Source of the DNA: Gordonia sp. SL306
GTDB taxonomy: Bacteria > Actinomycetota > Actinomycetes > Mycobacteriales > Mycobacteriaceae
DNA: 64,000 nucleotides
Direction of reading: 5' to 3'
Assembly: GCF_026625785.1 (NCBI RefSeq)
Contig: NZ_CP113063.1
Coordinates: 124,001-188,000 of the forward strand
A program made the translations under genes and the position numbers. A model generated the notes under the pieces. The model was not told where the DNA came from. It searched no databases and saw only the letters and a list, made by a program, of their open reading frames with translations. Positions 1 through 10,727 of the stretch are shown piece by piece. Each line of letters opens with the position of its first letter. Positions within the stretch are counted from its first letter, which is position 1.

Positions 1-182
1 TCGGACTCACCATCGAGGAGCAGACACGTGCCCAGATGGAACGTCTCCAGGTGATCGAGCCGTCGGACCGGGACTTCACCGCCGAGTTCACCGACGGCCT
101 GAGCGTGATCCTCGACGGCGCGCGACTGCGCGCCTTGGCCGTGACTGCGTCGCCCGGCTCGGCCGAAGGTAAAGAAAAGTAA
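1..182 (+). CDS. C-terminal fragment of a probable TetR-family regulator (5' end outside window)
   Basis: The frame is open from base 3 to a TAA at 180-182 and gives the last 59 residues of a protein that begins before the window. The segment around residues 26-44 of the fragment (DFTAEFTDGLSVILDGAR) resembles the last helices of the tetracycline-repressor-like C-terminal domain, where an F-x-x-GL-x-x-IL-x-G pattern is common. No DNA-binding domain is visible, so the family call is inference from a short tail. The protein ends in a lysine-rich tip (EGKEK). It lies 164 bp upstream of the acyltransferase gene on the same strand, and there is no sign that the two are coupled. Confidence 0.45.
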   Translation, partial: GLTIEEQTRAQMERLQVIEPSDRDFTAEFTDGLSVILDGARLRALAVTASPGSAEGKEK

Positions 183-346
183 AGGTCAGCGGGGGTGTGA
201 CCGCAGGCGTGTCGGAGCGGACCGAATCGAGATATCACAGCTTGGACATGTAGATTGCTTCCCGACACCAGCCTCTGGCACACCAAACCAGTCGTCGCGC
301 TCGATTCGCCGAACGCGCCGTCGAGACAGGAAGACGTACCCAGGTA

Positions 347-2542
347 GTGGCAGCTCCGACCCACACCGCCGCCCCGGCCACGCCGGCCCCGGTGAACAAC
401 GTGCCCGCGTACCGCACCGACCTCGACGGTCTGCGCGGGATCGCGATCGCACTCGTCGCGTGCTTCCACATCTGGTTCGGCCGGGTGTCGGGCGGTGTGG
501 ACGTCTTCCTCGCGCTGTCCGGATATTTCTTCATCGGGTCGCTGCTCCGCCACGCGATCCACAGCCAGGCACCGCACGTGACCTACCGCGACACGATCAA
601 TCCGTGGCCACGCCTGAAGCGCCTGCTGCGCCGACTGTTGCCCGCACTGTTCACCGTCCTGATCGCGATCGCCGTCCTCACCGTCATCGTCATCCCGCAG
701 ACCCGCTGGGTCAGCATCGGACGCGAACTGGTCGCGAGCGCGCTGTACTACCAGAACTGGCATCTGGCGTTCAATTCCCAGGACTACCTGGCCGCGAGCT
801 CGGCCAACAGCCCGCTCCAGCACATCTGGTCGATGTCGGTGCAGGGCCAGTTCTTCGTGGCCACGATGGTCGTGGCCCTGGTGTTCGCCGCCGTCATCAA
901 ACTGGCCGCGAGAGCTCTGGCGCCCCTCGCGGAGCCACGGGTCATCCGGGTGCTCGTGGGCGTCGCCGTCCTCTTCGTGGCCGCCGTGTCGTTCTACTGG
1001 GCCCACATGCGCATGGGGGTCAATCAGCAGTTCAACTATTTCGACACCTTCTCGCGGGTCTGGGAACCACTCGCCGGCGGGCTGCTGGCCATCTGGCTGC
1101 CCCGCTGGCGCGTCCCGAGGTGGCTCCGCACGGTCGCGGCGGTCGTGGCCCTGGCGCTGATCGTCACCTGCGGCTGGTGGATCGACGGAGTCGACTCCTA
1201 CCCCGGACCGTGGGCGCTGATACCGGTGGGCTCGACGCTGCTGATCATCTGGGCAGGCGCAACCGCCCTGGAGCGTCCGCGTCCAGGGGTCTCGTCACCG
1301 CAGGCCCTCCCACCGGTCAATCGGATGCTGGCCAGCCGGTGGCCGGTCTGGCTGGGCACCATCGCCTACTCGCTCTACCTGTGGCACTGGCCACTGCTCA
1401 TCTTCTACCTGACGTGGCGGGGCAAGGACCACGCTTCGGTACTCGAGGGTGTGGTCCTGCTCGCTGTCTCGATCACCCTCGCCTGGCTCACCAAGCGCTA
1501 CATCGAGGATCCGCTGCGCGGCGGCGGCCGGTCGCGGCTGGCGCACGCCCGCCGGGACGGGCACACCCGCTGGCTGACCTACACGTCGGTACTGACGTCG
1601 ATCCTGGTGATCGCAACCCTGGTCACCGGAGTCGGTATCAAGATCTGGGATCGACACGTCTCGACGATGGTCGTGGACACCAAGAACCTCGATCCGCGCC
1701 TGTATCCCGGTGGTCGGGCACTCCTCAACGGCCTGCCGGTACCCGCACTGGATCCTCAGCCCTCGCCATTGCTGGTCACCAAGGACTTCCCGGAGACCTC
1801 CACCGACGGCTACATGAGCAGCTTCGAAGACCCCGACATCCACGTCGGTGTGTACGGCGACCCGAACGCGACCAAGACGATCGCGCTGATCGGCGGATCG
1901 CACGCCGAGATGTGGATCAGTGCACTGAACCTGCTCGGGCAACGCAATCACTTCAAGGTGACCACGTATCTGAAGATGGGTTGCCCGATGTCGACCGAGC
2001 TCGTCCCCAAACAGGACGGCATACCGTATCCGCAGTGCCACGACTGGGTGATGCGGGTCCAGAAGAAGGTCATCGCCGACAAGCCGGACGCGATCTTCAC
2101 CAACTCGACCCGGCCGCGCGACTACGAGCCCGGCGACTGGGTGCCCCCGACCTACACGCCGATCTTCGACGATTTCATCGCGGCGGGCATCCAGGTGTTC
2201 GGCATCCGCGACACACCCTGGCCACACAACGCCGCGGGTCTGATCGACACGCCGACGTGTCTCGCCGACGGCGGGTCGGCCACCAGTTGCGCGACGCGAC
2301 GGGCCGCGGCGCTGGCTCCCGACGACCCGGCCAAGGCGTTGGCCGCCACCCGGCCGATGTTCCACGCCCTCGACCTCTCGAACGGGGTTTGCGATGCGGA
2401 GTTGTGCCCGGCGATCGTCGGCAATGTGGTCGTCTACAAGGACTGGCATCACCTCAGCGCGACGTTTGTCCGCAGCCTGAGCGACGAGTTGGGCCGCCAG
2501 ATGGCGGCGGCGGCGCCGTGGACGGGCCCGTCACCCCGTTGA
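347..2542 (+). CDS. Membrane acyltransferase (acyltransferase 3 / OafA family) with C-terminal SGNH domain
   Basis: This 731-residue protein has an acyltransferase-3 membrane domain followed by a soluble SGNH-hydrolase-like domain, the usual layout of enzymes that O-acetylate or acylate cell-surface polymers. The N-terminal half starts with the family pattern YRTDLDGLRGIAIALV, then SGGVDVFLALSGYF, and holds about ten hydrophobic helices up to roughly residue 440. The C-terminal half has GGSHAEMW (near residue 518, putative Ser nucleophile) and DWHHLS (near residue 698, Asp/His). The start is a GTG at 347 with an AGGAAG about 13 bases upstream. M. tuberculosis has a related gene (Rv1565c) next to treX, so this position beside glgX is conserved. 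The substrate is unknown. Confidence 0.88.
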   Translation: MAAPTHTAAPATPAPVNNVPAYRTDLDGLRGIAIALVACFHIWFGRVSGGVDVFLALSGYFFIGSLLRHAIHSQAPHVTYRDTINPWPRLKRLLRRLLPALFTVLIAIAVLTVIVIPQTRWVSIGRELVASALYYQNWHLAFNSQDYLAASSANSPLQHIWSMSVQGQFFVATMVVALVFAAVIKLAARALAPLAEPRVIRVLVGVAVLFVAAVSFYWAHMRMGVNQQFNYFDTFSRVWEPLAGGLLAIWLPRWRVPRWLRTVAAVVALALIVTCGWWIDGVDSYPGPWALIPVGSTLLIIWAGATALERPRPGVSSPQALPPVNRMLASRWPVWLGTIAYSLYLWHWPLLIFYLTWRGKDHASVLEGVVLLAVSITLAWLTKRYIEDPLRGGGRSRLAHARRDGHTRWLTYTSVLTSILVIATLVTGVGIKIWDRHVSTMVVDTKNLDPRLYPGGRALLNGLPVPALDPQPSPLLVTKDFPETSTDGYMSSFEDPDIHVGVYGDPNATKTIALIGGSHAEMWISALNLLGQRNHFKVTTYLKMGCPMSTELVPKQDGIPYPQCHDWVMRVQKKVIADKPDAIFTNSTRPRDYEPGDWVPPTYTPIFDDFIAAGIQVFGIRDTPWPHNAAGLIDTPTCLADGGSATSCATRRAAALAPDDPAKALAATRPMFHALDLSNGVCDAELCPAIVGNVVVYKDWHHLSATFVRSLSDELGRQMAAAAPWTGPSPR

Positions 2543-2568
2543 CCCCCTCGCCCGTTGACCCCCTCGCC
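2537..2568. repeat. Two perfect 16-bp tandem copies at the acyltransferase stop codon
   Basis: The unit CGTTGACCCCCTCGCC occurs at 2537-2552 and again at 2553-2568. The first copy contains the acyltransferase TGA stop, so the second looks like a local slippage duplication of the gene end. A third partial copy (CCGTTGA) follows. Confidence 0.8.
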
Positions 2569-2579
2569 CCGTTGAAGAG

Positions 2580-2600
2580 GTGTGACGTCGTCGATCACAC
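2580..2600. promoter_or_regulatory. Dyad upstream of glgX (candidate operator)
   Basis: GTGTGA (2580-2585) and TCACAC (2595-2600) form a perfect 6-bp inverted repeat with a 9-bp centre, 57 bp before the glgX start. The half-sites look like CRP/GlxR half-sites, but the spacing is 9 rather than the 6 that family uses, so the regulator is uncertain. Confidence 0.3.
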
Positions 2601-2656
2601 GTCGTCGGCATGCTCTCCGAGATGAACCCGGGACCGTTGACGGCTAGTGTCGTCTC

Positions 2657-5101
2657 ATGGAATCGCCGAAGGTCGCAGTGACTGAGTCACCGGCCCCCGA
2701 TGCCGGAGGTTCGCGCCCCGCCCAGCCCGCGGAGGTCACCAACGTCCCCGATCCGTTCGACTTCGCGGCGCCACCGGACGACCGGGAACCCTTCATCGTC
2801 TGGCCGGGCAGCGCATATCCGCTCGGGGCGACGTATGACGGTGTGGGGACAAACTTTTCGTTGTTCTCGGAGGTCGCCACCGCGGTCGATCTGTGTCTCA
2901 TCGACGACGCCGGGACGGAACGTCGGATCCGCCTCGAAGAGGTCGACGGATACTGCTGGCACTGCTATCTCCCCAACGTCGGCCCGGGTCAGTTCTACGG
3001 CTTCCGGGTGCACGGCCCCTACGACCCCGCTCAGGGTCTGCGGTGTGATCCGAGCAAGCTGCTGCTCGACCCGTACGGAAAGGCCTTCCACGGTGAGTTC
3101 GACGGGGATGCGTCACTGTTCTCGTACCCGATGGTCGATGAAGGACCGGACGAGGCTCCCGCCGCCGACGAGGCCGCCGAAGCAGACTTGGACACGACGC
3201 CCGGCGGCACGGATCAGACGCCGCCCGAGTCCGTCGGAAAACCGGACACCGATGGCACCGACACCGACACCGAGACCGAGACCGAGACCGAGCCGAACGG
3301 CGACACCGAGTCCTCGCTGACGCTCACCACCCGTGCACCGGCCGACATGCCGCAGCTCGACTCGCTGGGACACACCATGGTGTCGGTGGTGATCAATCCG
3401 TATTTCGACTGGCAGAGTGACCGATCCCCGCGTCGGCCTTATCACCAGACAGTCATCTACGAGGCCCACGTGAAGGGGATGACGGCCACTCACCCCGATG
3501 TTCCGGAGCATCTACGCGGAACGTACGCGGGACTGTGTCACCCCGTGATCATCGACCATCTGCAGTCGCTCGGCGTCACCGCGATCGAGCTCATGCCGGT
3601 CCACCAGTTCATGCAGGATTTCGTCCTGCACGACAAGGGCCTCCGGAACTACTGGGGGTACAACACCTTCGGGTTCCTCGCACCCCACGTCGAATACGCG
3701 TCGAAGCCCGACCAGCCGGCGAGCGCGGTCACCGAGTTCAAGGCGATGGTCCGGGCCTTCCACAAGGCCGACATCGAGGTGATCCTCGACGTGGTCTACA
3801 ACCACACGGCGGAGGGCAACCATCTCGGCCCGACGGTCTCGTTCCGCGGGATCGACAACGCGGCCTACTATCGGCTCGTCGACGACAACCCCGAGATGTA
3901 CATGGATTACACCGGAACCGGGAACAGTCTCAACGGGCGCCATCCGCACACGCTGCAGCTCATCATGGATTCGCTGCGGTACTGGGTCCTTGAGATGCAT
4001 GTGGACGGCTTCCGTTTCGACCTGGCCTCCACCCTCGCACGCGAGCTGCATGACGTGGACCGACTATCGGCGTTCTTCGATCTGGTGCAACAGGATCCGG
4101 TGGTCAGCCAGGTCAAGCTCATCGCGGAGCCCTGGGATGTCGGCGAGGGCGGCTACCAGGTCGGCAACTTTCCCCCGCTGTGGACTGAATGGAACGGCAA
4201 ATACCGCGACACAGTCCGGGACTACTGGCGGGGCGAACCGGCGACCCTCGGCGAGTTCGCGTCCCGGCTGACAGGTTCGTCGGACCTGTACGAGGCAACC
4301 GGCCGTCGGCCCCTCGCCAGCATCAACTTCGTCATCGCCCACGACGGCTTCACGTTGCGTGATCTGGTGTCCTACAACGAGAAACACAACATCGCCAACG
4401 GCGAGGACAATCGTGACGGCGAAAGTCACAACCGGTCCTGGAATTGCGGGGTCGAGGGCCCCACCGACGACCCCGACATCCTCGCCCTGCGCGCACAGCA
4501 GCAACGCAACATCCTGGCCACCCTGTTCCTCTCACAGGGCACACCCATGCTGGCGCACGGTGACGAGATGGGCCGGACGCAACAGGGCAACAACAACGTC
4601 TACTGCCAGGACTCCGAACTCTCGTGGATGGACTGGTCACTCGCCGAGAAGAACACCGACCTCCTCGACTTCACCCGCCGGGCCATCGCGCTGCGCCACG
4701 ACCACCCTGTGCTGCGGCGCCGAAGGTTCTTCGCCGGCAAGCCGATTCGCTGGGGCGATCAGGCCCTCGACATCGTCTGGCTGACCCCAGCCGGGCAGGC
4801 CATGACCGCCGAGGACTGGGACAGCGGGTTCGGCAAGAGCCTGGCGGTGTTCCTCAACGGCGACGGCATCGAGGAGAAGAACGAACTCGGCGAGAAGGTC
4901 GTCGACGACAGCTTTCTCATCTGCTTCAACGCGCACGACGGCGACATCGACTTCCACCTGCCACCGTCGTCGTGGGGCCTGGAGTGGACCGGCGAACTCG
5001 ACACCACCCACGCCGACGGCGCCACCGACCTCACCGCCGCGGCCGACACGACCGTGACCGTCGGTGCCCGATCGGTCCTGGTCCTGCGCAAGACGGCGTG
5101 A
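2657..5101 (+). CDS. glgX: Glycogen/maltooligosaccharide debranching enzyme GlgX/TreX, with an acidic insert
   Basis: This 814-residue GH13 enzyme hydrolyses alpha-1,6 branches in glycogen and supplies linear maltodextrins to TreY and TreZ. An N-terminal CBM48-like region (about residues 50-130, starting [15 protein letters not shown]) is followed by the TIM barrel. Barrel motifs are [20 protein letters not shown] with the Asp nucleophile near residue 453, IAEPWD with the acid/base Glu near 488, and AHDGFT near 561. Between the two domains, roughly residues 160-225, lies a low-complexity acidic stretch rich in D, E and T with a [12 protein letters not shown] run, which appears to be an insertion relative to the TreX sequences I know. 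The start is ATG 2657 with no strong Shine-Dalgarno sequence. The stop overlaps the treY start as GTGA. Confidence 0.95.
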   Translation: MESPKVAVTESPAPDAGGSRPAQPAEVTNVPDPFDFAAPPDDREPFIVWPGSAYPLGATYDGVGTNFSLFSEVATAVDLCLIDDAGTERRIRLEEVDGYCWHCYLPNVGPGQFYGFRVHGPYDPAQGLRCDPSKLLLDPYGKAFHGEFDGDASLFSYPMVDEGPDEAPAADEAAEADLDTTPGGTDQTPPESVGKPDTDGTDTDTETETETEPNGDTESSLTLTTRAPADMPQLDSLGHTMVSVVINPYFDWQSDRSPRRPYHQTVIYEAHVKGMTATHPDVPEHLRGTYAGLCHPVIIDHLQSLGVTAIELMPVHQFMQDFVLHDKGLRNYWGYNTFGFLAPHVEYASKPDQPASAVTEFKAMVRAFHKADIEVILDVVYNHTAEGNHLGPTVSFRGIDNAAYYRLVDDNPEMYMDYTGTGNSLNGRHPHTLQLIMDSLRYWVLEMHVDGFRFDLASTLARELHDVDRLSAFFDLVQQDPVVSQVKLIAEPWDVGEGGYQVGNFPPLWTEWNGKYRDTVRDYWRGEPATLGEFASRLTGSSDLYEATGRRPLASINFVIAHDGFTLRDLVSYNEKHNIANGEDNRDGESHNRSWNCGVEGPTDDPDILALRAQQQRNILATLFLSQGTPMLAHGDEMGRTQQGNNNVYCQDSELSWMDWSLAEKNTDLLDFTRRAIALRHDHPVLRRRRFFAGKPIRWGDQALDIVWLTPAGQAMTAEDWDSGFGKSLAVFLNGDGIEEKNELGEKVVDDSFLICFNAHDGDIDFHLPPSSWGLEWTGELDTTHADGATDLTAAADTTVTVGARSVLVLRKTA

Positions 5102-7446
5102 GCACCGAACGGCAGGTGTCGTCCGCCGACGCCCACGGCATCGGCGGACGACGAGAACCGGTCGCCACCTACCGGATTCAGCTCACCCCGGACCACGGCT
5201 TCGCCGAGGTCGTCGAGATCCTCCCCCGGATCGCCGACCTGGGCGTGAGTCACCTGTACCTGTCGCCCATCGGACGCGCGGTCGAGGGTTCCACCCACGG
5301 ATACGACTGGGTGCCACCGCCCGGCGTATCGGCCGAACTGGGCGGGATCGACGGGTTGCGGGCGTTGCGTCGCGCCGCCACCGATCACGGACTGGGGGTG
5401 ATCGTCGACATCGTGCCGAACCACACCGGCGTCGCGGACCCGGTACAGAACCCGTGGTTCAACGACCTGCTGCGGTACGGCTCGGGTTCGCGTTACGCGA
5501 CGTGGTTCGACGTCGACTTCTCCACCGACAACGGCACCGACGGCAAGATCGCGCTCCCGGTGATCGCCGCCGACGGCGACCTCTCGCCCCTCTCCGTCGA
5601 CGACGGGCATCTCCGGTACTACGACCATGTCTTCCCCACGGCTCCCGGCACCTCGAGTGGCACGCCCGCGGAGGTGCACGATCGTCAGCACTATCGGCTG
5701 GTCCCGTGGAACAGCGGGTTGATCGGATACCGGCGGTTCTTCACCGTCAACGAACTCGCCGGCCTGCGTCAAGAGGACCCCGAGGTCTACGCGGCCTCGC
5801 ATCGATGGCTGTTCGACCTCGTCGACGAGGACCTCATCGACGGCGTCCGCGTCGACCATCCGGACGGGCTCTGGGATCCGCAGGCCTATCTGCGACGTCT
5901 GAGGGGCGACGTCGGCGATCGCCGGTTGATCTACATCGAGAAGATTCTCGCGTCGGACGAGGATCTGGAGCCCACCCTGCCGGTGGAGGGAACCACGGGT
6001 TACGAGCAGATGCGCGCGATCGATGCCGTCTTCATCGCGCCGACCGGGATCATCGAGCTCGACGAGGTCCACGAGAGCATCACGGCGACGACCGGCGACT
6101 CGGCGTGGCTGCACGCGACCGAACGAGAACGCAAGTTGACAACCGTCCGGCAGATGTTCCCGACCGAGCATCGACGACTCGTCCGGGCCATCACGCACTC
6201 CGATCCGTCCGCCGACGTCGACGCGATAGCCGACGCGACCGCCGAGCTGATCGCCGAGATCGGGGTCTATCGTGCCGACTACCCGTCCCTGCGCTCCCGT
6301 CTCCTCGACACCGCAGCGGAGATCGCCCGTCGCGCACCTGCTCTCGCATCCGCACTCGACCTCGTGGTCCAATCCACCGCGAGCCCCGGTGCGGCCACGT
6401 CTCGGCTCGCCCAGACCTGCGGCGCGGTGACGGCGAAGAGTGTCGAGGACAGCCTGTTCTACCGCACGGCAAGACTCGTCTCCGCTCAAGAGGTCGGGGG
6501 CGACCCGGCCAACCCGGCGATGTCGCTGCGGGAGTTCCATGCCCGCAATGCCCGCCGGGCACGTGACTGGCCGTGGGCGATGACCGCGACGTCGACGCAC
6601 GACACCAAACGCGGCGAAGACGTGCGGGCCCGCATCGCCCTGCTAGCCCAGGTACCGGAGCGGTGGTCGCTGCTGGTCCGCCGGATCTGGTCCCTCGCGC
6701 CGCCGCCGGACGACCTGACGGGATACTTTCTGCTACAGAACATCTTCGGCGTCTGGCCCGTATACGGGGCGGTCGACGACACCCTGCGGACACGACTACG
6801 CGCCTATGCCCAGAAGGCGGCCCGCGAGGCGGGCCTGCGTACCACCTGGACCGAGGTCGACGAGGAGTTCGAGAGCGCTCTCGACTCGTGGGTGGACGCC
6901 GTCACCACCGGTGACGCCGCGGACGCGATCGCCGGACTGGTCGGCGAGATCTCGGCGAGCTGGCAGGCCGAGGCGATGGCGCGCAAGGCGATCGCACTGC
7001 TCGGCCCGGGGGTCGGCGACATCTACCAGGGCACCCAATGGTGGGACGACTCTCTCGTCGATCCCGACAACCGTCGGCCGGTGGACTACTCGCGGCCCGA
7101 GCATCATCCCAAGGCCGAACTGATCCGCGTGGCCCTGCGGGCCCGTGCCGATCATCCGATCGCCTTCGGTGCGGGAGGCACTTACGCTCCATTGCCGACC
7201 GAGGGCCCGCGCGCGGACCACGTGATCGCCTTCGTCCGGGGAGCAGACGACGATGATCCGCGGGTCGCCGTGGTGACCGCGCGCTTCACCCACAGTCTGT
7301 CCGCGCACGACCGCTCGACGACCTCGGTGACCCTGCCGCCGGGGACCTGGACCGACGCGGTGACCGGCGAAACCCTCGACGGAACCGCCCATCTCGCGCA
7401 GTTGCTCGCCCCCGGACCCGTCGCGATTCTCACCCGCTCAGGCTGA
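5098..7446 (+). CDS. treY: Maltooligosyl trehalose synthase TreY
   Basis: This 782-residue GH13 enzyme converts the reducing-end alpha-1,4 bond of maltodextrins to an alpha,alpha-1,1 bond, giving maltooligosyl trehalose for TreZ. Visible motifs are the N-terminal [21 protein letters not shown] near residue 105, [14 protein letters not shown] near 247 (nucleophile Asp), YIEKIL near 277 (acid/base Glu), and [16 protein letters not shown] in the C-terminal half, all typical of TreY. The start is a GTG at 5098 overlapping the glgX stop, so the two are translationally coupled. Length is normal for the family. The gene ends 22 bp before the convergent mce operon, and its partner treZ lies about 9.7 kb downstream on the same strand. 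Confidence 0.95.
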   Translation: MSTERQVSSADAHGIGGRREPVATYRIQLTPDHGFAEVVEILPRIADLGVSHLYLSPIGRAVEGSTHGYDWVPPPGVSAELGGIDGLRALRRAATDHGLGVIVDIVPNHTGVADPVQNPWFNDLLRYGSGSRYATWFDVDFSTDNGTDGKIALPVIAADGDLSPLSVDDGHLRYYDHVFPTAPGTSSGTPAEVHDRQHYRLVPWNSGLIGYRRFFTVNELAGLRQEDPEVYAASHRWLFDLVDEDLIDGVRVDHPDGLWDPQAYLRRLRGDVGDRRLIYIEKILASDEDLEPTLPVEGTTGYEQMRAIDAVFIAPTGIIELDEVHESITATTGDSAWLHATERERKLTTVRQMFPTEHRRLVRAITHSDPSADVDAIADATAELIAEIGVYRADYPSLRSRLLDTAAEIARRAPALASALDLVVQSTASPGAATSRLAQTCGAVTAKSVEDSLFYRTARLVSAQEVGGDPANPAMSLREFHARNARRARDWPWAMTATSTHDTKRGEDVRARIALLAQVPERWSLLVRRIWSLAPPPDDLTGYFLLQNIFGVWPVYGAVDDTLRTRLRAYAQKAAREAGLRTTWTEVDEEFESALDSWVDAVTTGDAADAIAGLVGEISASWQAEAMARKAIALLGPGVGDIYQGTQWWDDSLVDPDNRRPVDYSRPEHHPKAELIRVALRARADHPIAFGAGGTYAPLPTEGPRADHVIAFVRGADDDDPRVAVVTARFTHSLSAHDRSTTSVTLPPGTWTDAVTGETLDGTAHLAQLLAPGPVAILTRSG

Positions 7447-7468
7447 GCACACCGTCAGGTGGTGTCAC

Positions 7469-8380
7469 TCACCCCGCCGGGGCAGGCGCGGGCGGGGCGG
7501 CGGGGGCGGCCGGCTGCCCGGACTGGTTCTGTTGGCCCTGGGGCGCACCGATACCGGCCTGCGCGCCGTCGAGCTTCGCGACCAGCCACTTGCCGTCCTC
7601 TTTGTGCAGGTCCAGCCAGATCAGCATCAGTTCCTTGCCGCCGGACGGCGCCAGGGTGCTGGTCCCACTGACCTCCATCAGCACACTCGTCTTTGCCGAG
7701 TCGGTGTCGAAACTGGCGACCGACACCGACTTCACGACCGGGGTGGCCTTCACGTTCAGATCCTTGACCGCCTTGCTCCCGTCGGACTGCTGCTGCTCCA
7801 GATGTTGACGGAACTCACCGGTGGACAGGGGGCCGAGGAGCTCCTTCATGTTGCCGATGTTGTCGGTGTTCATCGTGCTGACCAACTTGACCGAGAACTC
7901 CTCCGACGCCGCCTTGCTGTCGTCGAAGGCGGCGAGTTCCTGCCGCTGGTGATAGTAGCCCCAGCCCAGCAGCACGACCCCGACCACCACGGCGATCACG
8001 ACGATCGCGGCCAGGACCTTCGCCAGTCCACGGGTCGAGAAGGTCAGCGAGATCTCGCGTCCGCCAGAAGATTTCGGGCGCTCGGAATCGGGTGTCACGT
8101 CGTTGTCGGGGGTTGCGGCCGCCGGGGTCGGGGTACCGGACCGGCGCCCCGCCGTCCGAGCGGATTTCGTCTGCGGACGCGTCGCCTTCGGTGCCGGCTC
8201 GGCCGGCTCGTCGACACTTCCGGTCGACGTGTCATCGGCACCGAGATCCGCGTCGGCCCGCGGCACGGCGTCGTCGGTGTGGGCGGCGTCGTCGGTGTGG
8301 GCGGTGTCCTCGGGACGGGGCGATCTTGACTCTGCCGAGCCCTCGTGCGATCCGTCGGAGTTGTTGTCCTGCTTGGTCAT
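7469..8380 (-). CDS. Mce-associated membrane protein (Mam)
   Basis: This 303-residue protein has a long acidic, Thr/Pro-rich N-terminal cytoplasmic region (1-110), one membrane helix (about 121-141), and a C-terminal domain ending in a QPAAPAAPPAPAPAG tail. The layout and the motif GKWLVAKLDG, together with its place as the last gene after mceF, identify it as a Mce-associated protein of the kind encoded at the end of mycobacterial mce operons. Family work suggests these proteins stabilise the transporter; nothing in the sequence shows a catalytic role. AGAAGGA lies just before the ATG, and the gap to mceF is 14 bp. The N-terminal part is encoded by a tandem 18-bp repeat (8268-8285 and 8286-8303, identical). 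Confidence 0.8.
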   Translation of the reverse strand: MTKQDNNSDGSHEGSAESRSPRPEDTAHTDDAAHTDDAVPRADADLGADDTSTGSVDEPAEPAPKATRPQTKSARTAGRRSGTPTPAAATPDNDVTPDSERPKSSGGREISLTFSTRGLAKVLAAIVVIAVVVGVVLLGWGYYHQRQELAAFDDSKAASEEFSVKLVSTMNTDNIGNMKELLGPLSTGEFRQHLEQQQSDGSKAVKDLNVKATPVVKSVSVASFDTDSAKTSVLMEVSGTSTLAPSGGKELMLIWLDLHKEDGKWLVAKLDGAQAGIGAPQGQQNQSGQPAAPAAPPAPAPAG

Positions 8381-8394
8381 TCCTTCTCTTCACA

Positions 8395-9579
8395 TCACTT
8401 GTCGAGCGGCACTGTCCGCGCATTCGGGTCATAGCCGGGCGGCGGACCGGCGGTATCGTCGCCGGGTGGTCGAGGTGCGTTCGCCGATCCGCGGACCTGT
8501 TGCCGCGGGTCTTCGGTCACACAGTACAGATTGGTGGGCACGGTCAGTTCCAGGATCTTCGTCGGTCGCACCGGGGTGACGGCGTAGTTGCAGCTCGGGC
8601 GCGGGAAGATGGAGCCGAACGCCCACCACGCGCCGCCGTGGAACATCGTGAGGCTCTTGACCCCGGCGTCTCGGATCGACGGGAGCAGATTCGCGATGGC
8701 GGGTGCCCGCAGAGCACCCTGCCGGGCCACGTCCACGAACTGCTGGAGCACGTCGGACACCGGGTCCCGGATCTGGTTCAGGGAGCCGGTCAGACTCGTC
8801 AGTTGCGATGGTCCCCGATCGAGCAGGGTGCGGATCTCCTTGTCGGAGGCCACCGCCGCGTTCACGATGGTACTCAAGGACGAGACCGTGGTCCCCAGAT
8901 CCGGCTGGATGTTCGAGGTGGTCTTCAGAATCGTTCCGGTGTCGGAGATCAGCTTCTTCGTCTGCGGCAGCACGAGTGCCAGGTCGGCGAAGATGGTGCC
9001 GCCCGAGACGAACAGTGCGCGCAGATCGTTGTCACCGGAGCCGTCCGAACCGAGTGCCACCTCCAGGTTGTCGACCGCCGACCGCAGCTTGACCGGATCG
9101 ATCTGCTCCACGACGTTGAGTGACGCCTCAAGCATCTCGGGGAACGGCGCCGTCACCCGAGTCTGGTTCACCGCGACGACATCACCATCGGCGAAGTACG
9201 GACCGTCGGCCGTGGCCGGTTCGAAGTCGACGTACTGTTCGCCCGCCGCCGAGAGTCCGAGGGCGGCGACGACCGCGTTGCGGTTGATCTTGACGTCATC
9301 GGTGATCTCGACGGTCACGTCCACCTGTTTCGGCTGCACGCGGATCGACTCCACCTCACCGACCCGGGCGCCGCGCAACATGACGCCCGAGGTGTCCTGG
9401 AGCCCACCGGAACTCGTGAAGTGCACGGTCATCTGATAGGTGCCCTTGAACGGATCCCAGCGGAGCGCGCCGAAGGACAGGTACGCCAGCCCGACGAGCA
9501 TCACCAGGATCAGCCCGATGTTCCCGACGAGGACCGAGTGCCTGCGCACCCAGGTGAACGGTCCGGACAACGCCCTCAT
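8395..9579 (-). CDS. mceF: Mce-family substrate-binding protein, MceF position
   Basis: This 394-residue MlaD/Mce protein is the last of six Mce proteins that are thought to form a channel carrying lipids across the periplasm to the YrbE permease. It has an N-terminal membrane anchor (about 13-35), the MlaD fold just after it (TYQMTVHFTSSGGLQDTSGVMLRGARVGEV in outline), and a long helical region. The last 60 residues hold Cys and Pro-rich sequence. The ATG at 9579 overlaps the mceE stop (ATGA), which decides the start; a GTG three codons upstream is an alternative. No lipobox is present. Confidence 0.88.
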   Translation of the reverse strand: MRALSGPFTWVRRHSVLVGNIGLILVMLVGLAYLSFGALRWDPFKGTYQMTVHFTSSGGLQDTSGVMLRGARVGEVESIRVQPKQVDVTVEITDDVKINRNAVVAALGLSAAGEQYVDFEPATADGPYFADGDVVAVNQTRVTAPFPEMLEASLNVVEQIDPVKLRSAVDNLEVALGSDGSGDNDLRALFVSGGTIFADLALVLPQTKKLISDTGTILKTTSNIQPDLGTTVSSLSTIVNAAVASDKEIRTLLDRGPSQLTSLTGSLNQIRDPVSDVLQQFVDVARQGALRAPAIANLLPSIRDAGVKSLTMFHGGAWWAFGSIFPRPSCNYAVTPVRPTKILELTVPTNLYCVTEDPRQQVRGSANAPRPPGDDTAGPPPGYDPNARTVPLDK

Positions 9580-10727
9580 CCGCAGCACCCCCGCGTTCCG
9601 GTCAGCCGTGCCAGCAGTCGGGTCAGCGTCTGCTGCAATGCCTTCGAGCCCTCGTCCACATCCTGCAACTCGGGCAGGCGACTGGCCGAGTCGAACCCGG
9701 CGCCGGGATTGAGGTAGTAGACCTTCGCCGACAGTGCCGCGGCACTACCGGGCGTCGACTTGACCCACTTGGGAGTCAGCGTGGCCAGATTGTCCGAGAG
9801 CGGACCAAGGACGTTCGCGGCGCCGCGTAGACCTCTCAGTGCCGTCGACAGATGTCCGATGAGCTCGACGAGATTGTCCTGGTCGGAGTTCAGGAAGTCA
9901 TTGGTCGCCGCGGTCACCCGGTTCGTCTTGTCCAGGGTCGTCAAGATCTGACCGATCTGGCTGTTCACCGCGTTGACCGCGGGTCCGAGTTTGTTGATCG
10001 ACGCCATGATCTGGGCTCGACCGTCCGCTAGCTGACCGGTCAACACCTGCATGTTGCGCATCGACTCATCGACCTCGGCGGAGTTCTTGTTGAACTTCGT
10101 GATCGCAGTGGTGAGGCCTTCGATCGAGCCGGACAGCTCGTCCGGATGCGCCGAGACCGCGCTGCTCAACTCCGTCAGGATCACCTGCAGCGAGCTCAGG
10201 GATCCACTGTCGACCAGACCTGAGGTGCTGACGAGCAGATCCTCGACGGTCGCGGCGGCCGAGGTCGGCCCGTCGAGGCTGTCGCCGTCGCCGAGATACC
10301 CCGACGGCGCGCCCTTCGGAGGTAGCAGTGCGACGAACACGTCGCCGAGCGGAGTCGCCTGCCGCAGTTCGGCACCGGTGCCGGTCGGCAGCTTGGAGGC
10401 CGTGCTGACGTTCATGGTGACCACCGCCGAATAGTCCTGCGCGACGATGTCGGAGACCTGCCCGACGTCGGTCCCGTAGAGCTTGACCTTCGCGCGCGTC
10501 GGCAGGTTGAGCGCGTTGTCGAACTTCGCTGTCAACCGGATCGAATCACCGATGCCGCCGGGAGCGGGCAGCGGGATCTGCTCGACGGTGAGTCCCGGTA
10601 CCACGCCACAGCCCGACATCGACACGACCGCCGCCACGAGCACCATCATCAGGGCGCCGCGCGAGACCCGTCGCCCGCGTCCGTCGGCGCGTTGAACTCG
10701 GAAGGGTCCGATTCCGCCACGGGTCAT
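9576..10727 (-). CDS. mceE: Mce-family lipoprotein, MceE position
   Basis: This 383-residue Mce protein carries a lipoprotein signal: positively charged N-terminus, hydrophobic stretch from about 24, and lipobox VSMSGC with the lipidated Cys at residue 40. This is the classical Mce lipoprotein (LprK-type) of the complex. The MlaD-like domain follows (DSIRLTAKFDNALNLPTRAKV in outline, with VGQV), then a helical tail. The ATG at 10727 overlaps the mceD stop as ATGA and is preferred over an in-frame start 24 codons further up. The protein ends with a CCG tripeptide. Confidence 0.9.
   Translation of the reverse strand: MTRGGIGPFRVQRADGRGRRVSRGALMMVLVAAVVSMSGCGVVPGLTVEQIPLPAPGGIGDSIRLTAKFDNALNLPTRAKVKLYGTDVGQVSDIVAQDYSAVVTMNVSTASKLPTGTGAELRQATPLGDVFVALLPPKGAPSGYLGDGDSLDGPTSAAATVEDLLVSTSGLVDSGSLSSLQVILTELSSAVSAHPDELSGSIEGLTTAITKFNKNSAEVDESMRNMQVLTGQLADGRAQIMASINKLGPAVNAVNSQIGQILTTLDKTNRVTAATNDFLNSDQDNLVELIGHLSTALRGLRGAANVLGPLSDNLATLTPKWVKSTPGSAAALSAKVYYLNPGAGFDSASRLPELQDVDEGSKALQQTLTRLLARLTGTRGCCG

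Noticed and set aside
4759..6600. 613-residue open frame on the - strand opposite glgX/treY
   Set aside because: Antisense shadow of the treY codons; composition is unlike a protein and no start signal is seen.
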